Positions 5,596 to 11,402 of a DNA stretch of 11,402 nt are shown here, piece after piece. The stretch spans positions 2,580 through 13,981 of the forward strand of contig KL571200.1 in the NCBI GenBank assembly GCA_000715855.1. Direction: 5' to 3'. How positions within the stretch are numbered: the stretch's first letter is position 1; every line of letters starts with the position of its first letter. Source of the DNA: Actinoplanes liguriensis (GTDB taxonomy: Bacteria; Actinomycetota; Actinomycetes; Mycobacteriales; Micromonosporaceae). The position numbers were made by a program, and so were the translations under genes. The notes beneath the pieces are model-generated. The model was not told where the DNA came from. It searched no databases and was given only the letters and a program-made list of their open reading frames with translations.

Positions 5596-7230
5596 ATGCC
5601 TGGGAAAGCCCCATGGAAGATGGTGGCCGGTGCGGCCGCCATCGCCTTGTTGGCCGCTGGTTGCGGTGGCGGCGGGTCTGATGACACGTCGGCCACTTCC
5701 AATACTGTCGTGATCGGTATCGGCGAGCCGCAGCACCTCATCCCGACGAACTCCACGGAGACGAACGGGGCCGAGGTTCTGGCGTCGCTGTTCTACCCGC
5801 TGGTCGACTTCGACGCTCAGAACAAGCCGATCACGGTCGCCGCTGAGTCGATCACGCCGGATGCCGCCAACACGGTCTGGACCGTCAAGCTCAAGCCGGG
5901 CTTCACGTTCAGCAACGGCGAGCCGGTGACGTCGGACAACTACATCAACGCCTGGAACTACGGCGCCTACGGCCCGAACGCCCAGGGCGCTTCGTACTTC
6001 TTCGACAAGATTGCTGGTTACGCTGACCTGCAGTCCACCGACCCGGACGAGGACGGCCCCAAGAAGGCCCCCGAGCCGAAGGCGAAGACCCTGAGCGGTC
6101 TGAAGAAGGTCGACGACACCACCTTCACGATCACGCTCTCGGCGCCGTTCACCGGCTGGGAGTCCGTCATGGGCTACAGCGCGTTCTACCCGCTGCCGAA
6201 GGCCGCCTGGAAGTCCGAGGGTGTCCTGGCCGACGGCTTCGAGGACGCCATCATCGGCAACGGCCCCTTCAAGCTGAAGGGCAAGTGGGAGCACGACTCG
6301 CAGCTGGTCGTCGAGAAGGTTGCCGACTTCAAGGGCACCGTTCCGAAGGTCGACGGCATCACCTGGAAGATCTACCAGGACCAGCAGGCGGAGTACGCCG
6401 ACCTCGTCGCCGGCAACGTCGACGTGCAGACCACCATCCCGATCGAGAGCCTGTCGAAGGCCTCCGCCGACCTGGGTGACCGGTTCAAGAAGAGCCCGAA
6501 CTCGGGCTTCGGCTTCATCGGCTTCCCGCAGTACCTGCCGGAGTACAAGGACCTTCGCGTCCGCCAGGCGATCTCGATGGCGATCAACCGCGAGGAGATC
6601 ACCAACCAGATCTTCCTGGGTTCGCGCACCCCGGCCACGTCCTTCGTGTCCCCGGTCGTCGCCGGCTACCGCGAGAACACCTGTGGTGAGAACTGCACGT
6701 ACAACCCGACCAAGGCCAAGGAGCTCTACACCGCGGCCAACGGTCCGAAGGAAATCAAGATCACGTACAACGCGGACGGTAACCACAAGGCGTGGATCGA
6801 CGCGACGTGCAACCAGATCAAGGCTTCCCTGGGCGTCAACTGCGTCGGCAACGGCGAGCCGAAGTTCGCTGACCTGCTGACCAAGGCCGAGAAGCACGAG
6901 AACATCGGCCTGATCCGCCTCGGCTGGGTCATGGACTACCCGCTGATGGAGAACTACCTCGGCCCGCTGTACAGCACCACCGGTTCGTCGAACTACTACG
7001 GGTACAGCAACCCGGCGTTCGACAAGCTGGTCGCCGACGGCTCGAAGGCCGCGACGACGGACGACGCCATCAAGCAGTGGCAGGCCGCCGAGGACATCCT
7101 CGTCAAGGACATGCCGGTTGCGCCGATCTACACGCAGCAGAACGTGTACGGCTACTCGCAGAAGGTCAACAACGTGGAAGTCGACCTGCAGATCAAGGTC
7201 AACCTCTACAAGATCGAAGTTGTTAACTGA
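5596..7230 (+). CDS. Oligopeptide/dipeptide-type ABC importer substrate-binding lipoprotein (SBP family 5)
   Basis: The extracellular solute-binding component of the importer encoded downstream, 544 residues. ATG 5596 follows AAGGAG with 8-nt spacing. The N-terminus is a lipoprotein signal peptide (basic start, hydrophobic AAAIALLAAG, lipid-accepting C23 followed by a GGGG linker), so the protein is membrane-anchored outside the cell. The family 5 signature region is seen at about residues 75-120 (AESITPD, TVWTVKLKPGFTFSNGEPV), with VRQAISMAINREEI and the C-terminal QWQAAEDILVKDMPVAPIY typical of OppA/DppA proteins. Two Cys pairs (ENTCGENC and the ATCNQ/VNCVG pair) may form disulfides. Codon use is strongly biased to a few C-ending and AAG codons, as in highly expressed genes. 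The ligand cannot be read from sequence; peptides are the usual default, but family members also carry nickel, sugars and other solutes. Confidence 0.93.
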   Translation: MPGKAPWKMVAGAAAIALLAAGCGGGGSDDTSATSNTVVIGIGEPQHLIPTNSTETNGAEVLASLFYPLVDFDAQNKPITVAAESITPDAANTVWTVKLKPGFTFSNGEPVTSDNYINAWNYGAYGPNAQGASYFFDKIAGYADLQSTDPDEDGPKKAPEPKAKTLSGLKKVDDTTFTITLSAPFTGWESVMGYSAFYPLPKAAWKSEGVLADGFEDAIIGNGPFKLKGKWEHDSQLVVEKVADFKGTVPKVDGITWKIYQDQQAEYADLVAGNVDVQTTIPIESLSKASADLGDRFKKSPNSGFGFIGFPQYLPEYKDLRVRQAISMAINREEITNQIFLGSRTPATSFVSPVVAGYRENTCGENCTYNPTKAKELYTAANGPKEIKITYNADGNHKAWIDATCNQIKASLGVNCVGNGEPKFADLLTKAEKHENIGLIRLGWVMDYPLMENYLGPLYSTTGSSNYYGYSNPAFDKLVADGSKAATTDDAIKQWQAAEDILVKDMPVAPIYTQQNVYGYSQKVNNVEVDLQIKVNLYKIEVVN

Positions 7231-7251
7231 TCTGACCTGACCGCTCGACCG

Positions 7252-7292
7252 GTGGTGGCGTCACGGAGAATGTGAAACCGTGGCGCCACCAC
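7252..7292 (+). terminator. 15-bp-stem hairpin between binding-protein gene and permease genes
   Basis: GTGGTGGCG (7252-7260) pairs exactly with CGCCACCAC (7284-7292), and the stem continues inward through TCACGG/CCGTGG (7261-7266 with 7278-7283, one G-U pair), leaving an 11-nt loop. No T-run follows. Its place, 21 nt past the binding-protein stop in front of the permease genes, fits the known pattern in importer operons of a hairpin that protects the 3' end of the binding-protein mRNA and lets only part of transcription continue, giving excess binding protein over permease. Confidence 0.8.
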
Positions 7293-7363
7293 TGCGTTAC
7301 CCCAACCTCATCGTCGCCGTGCTCACGAGGCCGGCGCTCTTCCGCGGAAGAGGCTAAACCCGT

Positions 7364-8290
7364 ATGTTCCGCTATATCGTGCGGCGCTTACTGCAGATGG
7401 TCCTTACCTTCTTCGGGGCCACATTCCTGCTGTTCGCGCTCGTGTTCGCCAACCAGAAAGACCCCATCCAGGCGCTGGTCGGCGAACGTCCTGTCACTGA
7501 GAGTCAGCGCACCTTCCTGACCGAGAGGTACCACCTCGACGACGGCTTCTTCACGCAGTACTGGTACTACCTGAAAGGCGTGCTCACCGGGGACTTCGGC
7601 ACGTCGCTGACGGGCCGCAAGATCGTCGACATGATGAGCGACGCCTGGCCGGTCACGCTGCGTCTCGCCCTGATCGCGATCGTCATCGCCGCGACCTTCT
7701 CGGTGAGCGCCGGTGTCTACTCGGCGATCAAGCGGGGCGGCATCTTCGACAACGTGTCGCTGCTGCTCACGCTGGTGCTGCTCGCCATGCCGATCGTGGT
7801 CATCGCGCCCCTGTTCCAGTTGATTTTCGGTATTCAGCTGGGCTGGTTCCCTCCTACCGCAACACGCGACGCGACGTTCTGGCAACTGCTTTTGCCGGCG
7901 ATCGTGCTCGCCTGCATCGTCATCGCGCCAGAGATGCGAGTGACCAGGACCGCGGTCGCGGAGAACCTGCGGGCCGACTACGTGCGTACGGCTCGGGCCA
8001 AGGGCCTGACCCGAATGCGCGTCATCTGGGTGCACGTGCTGCGCAACTCGCTGATTCCGGTCGTCACGCTGATCGGCGTCGACCTGGGCGGCCTGATGGC
8101 CGGCGCCATCGTCACCGAGCACGTCTTCAACATTCCCGGCGTGGGTTTCAACCTGGCCAGGGCCATCCGCACCGAGGACGGTCCGCTCGTGGTCGGGTTC
8201 GTGAGCATCCTGGTGATCCTGTTCCTGTTCATCAACCTGCTCGTCGACCTGATGTACGCCGCCCTCGACCCCAGGATCCGCTATGAGTGA
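7364..8290 (+). CDS. Opp/Dpp-type ABC importer permease, subunit B
   Basis: One of the two membrane subunits that form the translocation channel, 308 residues, the usual length of DppB/OppB. The start MFRYIVRRLLQMVLTFFGAT is the typical family N-terminus (first TM about 10-29), followed by the conserved extracytoplasmic region with LTGDFGTSLTGRKI (74-87). Five more TM segments lie at about 97-121, 131-156, 172-191, 228-252 and 275-299. The cytoplasmic EAA loop that contacts the ATPases is at about 205-229 (DYVRTARAKGLTRMRVIWVH). GGAAGAGG lies about 10 nt before ATG 7364. Its last eight bases overlap the next gene (ATGAGTGA). Confidence 0.93.
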   Translation: MFRYIVRRLLQMVLTFFGATFLLFALVFANQKDPIQALVGERPVTESQRTFLTERYHLDDGFFTQYWYYLKGVLTGDFGTSLTGRKIVDMMSDAWPVTLRLALIAIVIAATFSVSAGVYSAIKRGGIFDNVSLLLTLVLLAMPIVVIAPLFQLIFGIQLGWFPPTATRDATFWQLLLPAIVLACIVIAPEMRVTRTAVAENLRADYVRTARAKGLTRMRVIWVHVLRNSLIPVVTLIGVDLGGLMAGAIVTEHVFNIPGVGFNLARAIRTEDGPLVVGFVSILVILFLFINLLVDLMYAALDPRIRYE

Positions 8291-9221
8291 CTTGAACACG
8301 GTGACCTCAGCCGAGGCGCCCGGCGGTCAGCCGAGCCTGCCGCGCGGCCCGGTCAAGAAGGACAAGCCCCGCAGCCTCGCCGCCGACGCGTGGGCGGATC
8401 TGCGCAAGCGGAAGATCTTCTGGGTCGCGATCGTGCTCGTCGCGGCCATCCTGGTGATGGCCATCTGGCCGACGCTGTTCACCTCCGCCGACCCCGGTGC
8501 CTGCGCGCTGTCCAACCAGTACAAAGGCTCGTCCGGCAGCGCCCTGTTCGGCTACGACTACCAGGGCTGCGACATCTACGCGAAGGTCATCCACGGCGCC
8601 CGGAACTCGATCATCGTCGGGATCCTCTCCACCGCGCTGGCCGGCGTGATCGGCCTGATCTTCGGGCTGAGCGCCGGTTACTTCGGTGGATGGCTCGACG
8701 CGGTCCTGTCCCGCTTCATCGACATCATGCTGGGTGTGCCGTTCCTGCTGGCCGGCATCGTGCTCTCCAACCGGCTCTCGTCGGACCCGAAGAGCAACGG
8801 CATCTTCGCGGTGACGCTCACGCTCGGCCTGCTGAGCTGGACGTCCGGCGCCCGGGTGATGCGTTCCGCGGTGATCACGGCGAAGAACCAGGACTACGTC
8901 GCGGCGGCCCGGATGCTCGGCTCCTCGCCGGCCCGGCTGATCTTCCGGCACATCCTGCCGAACTCCATCGCGTCGTACATCGTTCTGCTGACCCTGCTGC
9001 TCGGCATCAACATCGCCAGCGAGGCGACCCTGTCGTTCCTCGGTGTCGGTCTGAAGAACGGCGCCATCAGCTGGGGCATCATGATCGCCGAGGGCACGTC
9101 GTTCGCCCGGACCCAGCCGTGGCCGCTGGTCTGGCCGGCGCTCTTCCTCGGTGTGACCGTGCTGGCCTTCATCATGCTCGGCGACGCCGTCCGCGACGCC
9201 TTCGACCCGAAGTTGCGGTGA
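8283..9221 (+). CDS. Opp/Dpp-type ABC importer permease, subunit C
   Basis: The second membrane subunit, 312 residues. A hydrophilic N-terminal tail (1-40) precedes the first TM (about 45-65), as in DppC/OppC. The extracytoplasmic segment holds the family motif in the form FGYDYQGCDIYAKVIHGARNS; the usual GRD is GCD here, and C96 could pair with C74. Further TM segments are at about 109-133, 142-162, 174-192, 228-250 and 281-301. The EAA loop is at about 203-228 (DYVAAARMLGSSPARLIFRH). The C-terminus DAVRDAFDPKLR is typical. ATG 8283 overlaps the subunit B stop by eight bases, implying coupled translation; the next gene starts 4 nt after its stop. Confidence 0.93.
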   Translation: MSDLNTVTSAEAPGGQPSLPRGPVKKDKPRSLAADAWADLRKRKIFWVAIVLVAAILVMAIWPTLFTSADPGACALSNQYKGSSGSALFGYDYQGCDIYAKVIHGARNSIIVGILSTALAGVIGLIFGLSAGYFGGWLDAVLSRFIDIMLGVPFLLAGIVLSNRLSSDPKSNGIFAVTLTLGLLSWTSGARVMRSAVITAKNQDYVAAARMLGSSPARLIFRHILPNSIASYIVLLTLLLGINIASEATLSFLGVGLKNGAISWGIMIAEGTSFARTQPWPLVWPALFLGVTVLAFIMLGDAVRDAFDPKLR

Positions 9222-9225
9222 CCCT

Positions 9226-10263
9226 GTGACTGATATCAAGGCGCAAATGGACGTCCTACCGGGCGTCGATCCCCGCGCACCCCTGCTCGAAGTGAGTGAC
9301 CTTCACGTCGAGTTCCGCACCGGTTACGGCGTGGCCAAGGCCGTCAACGGCGCCAACTTCTGGCTCTCCCCGGGCGAGACGCTGGCGATCCTGGGCGAGT
9401 CCGGCTGCGGCAAGTCGGTCACCGCGCAAGCGATCATGGGCATCCTGGACACCCCTCCGGGCTATGTCACGCAGGGCCAGATCAAGTACCGCGGCGTCGA
9501 CCTCCTCAAGATGTCGGAGAACGACCGTCGCAAGGTCCGGGCCAACCGGATCGCGATGATCTTCCAGGACGCGCTCTCCGCGCTGAACCCGGTCTACACC
9601 GTCGGTTTCCAGCTCGGCGAGCTGTTCCGCAAGCACCGCGGAATGTCCCGCGGTGACGCCAAGAAGCGCGCGATCGACCTGCTCGACCAGGTCAAGATCC
9701 CGGCCGCCAAGGCCCGGATCGACGACTACCCGCACCAGTTCTCGGGTGGTATGCGGCAGCGCGTCATGATCGCCATGGCGCTGGCGCTCGACCCTGAGGT
9801 GCTGATCGCCGACGAGCCCACCACGGCGCTCGACGTCACCGTGCAGGCGCAGATCATGGGCCTGCTCGCGGACCTGCAGCGGCAGCGCAACATGGGCCTC
9901 ATCCTGATCACGCACGACATGGGCGTGGTCGCGGACGTGGCGGACCGGATCTCCGTGATGTACGCGGGCAAGGTCGTCGAGGAGGCGCCGGTCTACGACA
10001 TCTACGCGCGCCCGGCCCACCCGTACACCCGGGCCCTGCTCGAGTCGATTCCCCGGCTCGACATGAAGGGCCAGCAGCTCAGCGTCATCCGCGGCCTGCC
10101 GCCGGCGCTGACCGACGTCCCGAAGGGTTGTGCGTTCAACCCCCGGTGCGCGTACGCGCGGGACGCCTGCCGGCAGGACCCGGCCCCGCCGGCCTACCAG
10201 GTCTCGCACCAGCCGCACCGTACCGCCCGCTGCCACTTCTTCCGGGAGGTCATCGGTGAGTGA
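9226..10263 (+). CDS. Opp/Dpp-type ABC importer ATPase, subunit D
   Basis: A cytoplasmic ATP-hydrolysing subunit, 345 residues with GTG start. It shows Walker A GESGCGKS (57-64), Q-loop Q114, signature FSGGMRQR (172-179), Walker B VLIADEP with E197, D-loop ALD and switch H230 (ITHDMG). All catalytic residues are intact. The C-terminal oligopeptide-transporter extension (about 255-345) has HPYTRALLESIP and four cysteines C302, C308, C315 and C336, the layout that in some DppD proteins holds an iron-sulfur cluster. It pairs with subunit F as a heterodimer under the B/C permeases. The start lies 4 nt after the stop of subunit C, with no strong Shine-Dalgarno, so it probably depends on translation of the upstream gene. 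Confidence 0.94.
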   Translation: MTDIKAQMDVLPGVDPRAPLLEVSDLHVEFRTGYGVAKAVNGANFWLSPGETLAILGESGCGKSVTAQAIMGILDTPPGYVTQGQIKYRGVDLLKMSENDRRKVRANRIAMIFQDALSALNPVYTVGFQLGELFRKHRGMSRGDAKKRAIDLLDQVKIPAAKARIDDYPHQFSGGMRQRVMIAMALALDPEVLIADEPTTALDVTVQAQIMGLLADLQRQRNMGLILITHDMGVVADVADRISVMYAGKVVEEAPVYDIYARPAHPYTRALLESIPRLDMKGQQLSVIRGLPPALTDVPKGCAFNPRCAYARDACRQDPAPPAYQVSHQPHRTARCHFFREVIGE

Positions 10264-11263
10264 CGTAGTTCTCGAGACCAAGGGTCTGGTCAAGCACTTC
10301 CCGATCACCCAGGGCATCGTCTTCAAGAGCAAGGTGGGTGCGGTCCGGGCGGTCGACGGCGTCGACATCCACCTGCGCCGGGGCGAGACGCTCGGCGTGG
10401 TCGGCGAGTCCGGCTGTGGCAAGTCGACCCTGGCCAAGCTGCTGGTCGGCCTGGAGAAGCCGACCGCCGGCTCGATCAACGTGCGTGGCCAGAACATGGT
10501 CACCATGAAGGGCGCCGAACTGCGCCGGGCCCGGCGCAACATCCAGATGGTGCTGCAGGACCCGTACACGTCGCTCAACCCGCGCATGACGGTCGGCGAC
10601 ATCATCGGTGAGCCGTTCGAGATCCACACCGAGGTGGTCCCGAAGAGCGGCCGCCAGCGCGCGGTGCAGGATCTGCTGGACACGGTCGGCCTCAACCCCG
10701 ACCACATCAACCGTTACCCGCACCAGTTCTCCGGCGGCCAGCGCCAGCGCATCGGCATCGCCCGCGCGCTCGCGCTCAAGCCGGAGATCATCGTCTGCGA
10801 CGAGCCGGTGTCGGCGCTCGACGTGTCCATCCAGGCCCAGGTGATCAACCTGCTCGAGCGCCTGCAGAACGAGTTCGGCCTGTCGTACATCTTCATCGCG
10901 CACGACCTGTCGGTCGTCCGGCACATCTCCGACCGCGTCGCCGTCATGTACCTCGGCAAGGTCATCGAAACCGGTCACGACCAGGCGATCTACGAGCAGC
11001 CGACGCACCCTTACACCCAGGCGCTGCTCTCCGCCGTCCCGGTCCCGGACCCGCGCCTGCGCGGCCACCGCGACCAGATCGTCCTGGAAGGCGACGTCCC
11101 GTCCCCGGCCAACCCGCCGTCGGGATGCCGCTTCCGCACCCGGTGCTGGAAGGCGTCGCAGATCTGCTCCGAGCAGGAGCCGCTGCTGCAGATCCGCGAA
11201 CGCTCCCCGCACCCCAGCGCGTGCCACTTCGCGGAGATCCGCGACGTCGTGCACGGTCGCTGA
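10256..11263 (+). CDS. Opp/Dpp-type ABC importer ATPase, subunit F
   Basis: The second ATPase, 335 residues. I chose GTG 10256 because GGGAGGT precedes it by about 5 nt and the protein then begins VSDVVLETKGLVKHFPI as family members do; the open frame further upstream only shadows subunit D. Walker A is GESGCGKST (50-58), Q-loop Q101, signature FSGGQRQR (158-165), Walker B IIVCDEP with E183, switch H216 (IAHDLS). The C-terminal extension has EQPTHPYTQALLSAVP and cysteines C291, C297, C304 and C323, spaced as in subunit D. The start overlaps the subunit D stop by eight bases (GTGAGTGA). It is the last gene of the operon; a strong hairpin follows 11 nt after its stop. Confidence 0.95.
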   Translation: MSDVVLETKGLVKHFPITQGIVFKSKVGAVRAVDGVDIHLRRGETLGVVGESGCGKSTLAKLLVGLEKPTAGSINVRGQNMVTMKGAELRRARRNIQMVLQDPYTSLNPRMTVGDIIGEPFEIHTEVVPKSGRQRAVQDLLDTVGLNPDHINRYPHQFSGGQRQRIGIARALALKPEIIVCDEPVSALDVSIQAQVINLLERLQNEFGLSYIFIAHDLSVVRHISDRVAVMYLGKVIETGHDQAIYEQPTHPYTQALLSAVPVPDPRLRGHRDQIVLEGDVPSPANPPSGCRFRTRCWKASQICSEQEPLLQIRERSPHPSACHFAEIRDVVHGR

Positions 11264-11274
11264 ACCAGGGCAGC

Positions 11275-11305
11275 AGGCCGGGCCGGATTTCTTCCGGTCC
11301 GGCCT
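11275..11305 (+). terminator. Terminator hairpin of the ABC importer operon
   Basis: AGGCCGGGCCGG (275-286 of the last kilobase, i.e. 11275-11286) pairs with CCGGTCCGGCCT (11294-11305) in a 12-bp stem with one G-U pair and a 7-nt loop, beginning 11 nt past the subunit F stop. No T-run follows, as is common in high-GC actinobacteria. Being nearly symmetric, it could also stop leftward transcription from the right-end mini-gene. Confidence 0.8.
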
Positions 11306-11314
11306 TCGCCGTTT

Positions 11315-11329
11315 CCGGAGCTGCTCCGG
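11315..11329 (-). terminator. Small hairpin directly after the 8-aa micro-ORF
   Basis: CCGGAG (11315-11320) and CTCCGG (11324-11329) form a 6-bp stem with a 3-nt loop, starting at the base after the TAA of the leftward micro-ORF. Its position mirrors the hairpin after the left-end micro-ORF. Short, but GC-rich. Confidence 0.4.
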
Positions 11330-11356
11330 TTACTGCTCAAACTTCAAGATCTTCAT
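11330..11356 (-). CDS. Putative 8-aa micro-ORF in the right repeat copy
   Basis: Product unrecognised. The leftward frame reads MKILKFEQ then TAA. GGAG on the minus strand (11367-11364) lies 7 nt before the ATG, the same spacing as in the left copy, although the bases between differ. Five residues match the left-end micro-ORF. At eight codons it can only be a leader-type peptide or an incidental frame in a structured RNA; the conserved Shine-Dalgarno spacing and the silent codon difference are the only arguments for translation. Confidence 0.22.
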   Translation of the reverse strand: MKILKFEQ

Positions 11357-11400
11357 TTCCTGCCTCCGCTGTGGTCCTTCTCCGCCGCTCCCGCGGGGAC
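11341..11400 (-). repeat. Right copy of terminal inverted repeat: structured leader, SD and ATG
   Basis: Reverse-complement partner of 1-59. On the minus strand it begins GGGTCCCCGCGGGAGCGG, where GGTCC can pair with the later GGACC and the CCGC/GCGG pair forms inside. A one-base length difference between the two conserved blocks and several substitutions just before the ATG show that the copies have diverged rather than being a recent exact duplication. The repeat runs to within two bases of the window end. Confidence 0.75.
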
Positions 11401-11402
11401 CC

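Noticed and set aside
5551..6897. 448-codon minus-strand open frame opposite the binding-protein gene
   Set aside because: Composition is Leu/Val/Arg/Asp-rich without recognisable motifs, and the plus strand encodes a clear lipoprotein binding protein with signal peptide and SD.
10130..10255. N-terminal extension of the ATPase F frame by 42 codons
   Set aside because: The extension overlaps the end of ATPase D, is Arg/Thr/Pro-rich shadow sequence, and a well-placed SD and GTG exist at 10256.
1..11402. Composite transposon or integrative element bounded by the terminal inverted repeats
   Set aside because: No transposase, integrase or resolvase is encoded, the repeat copies have diverged with an indel, and the cargo is ordinary chromosomal genes.

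Overview
The window looks like chromosomal DNA from a high-GC actinobacterium. The evidence is strong G/C bias at third codon positions, frequent GTG starts, dense overlapping genes and PspC-type envelope proteins. A member of the Micromonosporaceae (Actinoplanes-like) is my guess from the overall style; no marker gene proves it.

Left part (about 260-3304, minus strand): three genes read leftward. A PspC-domain membrane protein with a LiaF-like C-terminal domain is translationally coupled to a small two-TM protein of unknown function. A very strong hairpin follows, and then psd, a phosphatidylserine decarboxylase proenzyme carrying an extra N-terminal methyltransferase-like domain. A terminator-like hairpin closes psd.

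Middle (3391-5348, plus strand): diverging from the PspC/LiaF-like gene is a two-component pair, a PspC-fused sensor histidine kinase and a NarL/LuxR-type response regulator that share an ATGA overlap. The short divergent spacer holds an operator-like cluster of ACCCTGAG/CTCAGG half-sites. Together these genes form a LiaFSR-like/PSP-like envelope-stress module, with a phospholipid-synthesis gene next to it.

Right part (5596-11263, plus strand): a complete five-gene Opp/Dpp-type ABC importer, in the order lipoprotein binding protein, permease B, permease C, ATPase D, ATPase F. The binding-protein gene is separated from the rest by an exceptionally strong 15-bp hairpin, as expected for unequal expression within one operon. 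The four downstream genes are packed with 8-bp overlaps or a few bases of spacing. A 12-bp-stem hairpin ends the operon.

The two extreme ends of the window carry a 59/60-bp imperfect inverted repeat, each copy pointing inward. Each copy contains a structured leader, a Shine-Dalgarno sequence and an ATG that opens a tiny ORF starting M-K-I-L-K (22 codons at the left, 8 at the right), followed at once by a hairpin. This is the least explained element here. It could be a dispersed family of mini-genes, leader peptides or structured RNAs, and it may also be why the sequence ends where it does (an assembly break at a dispersed repeat).
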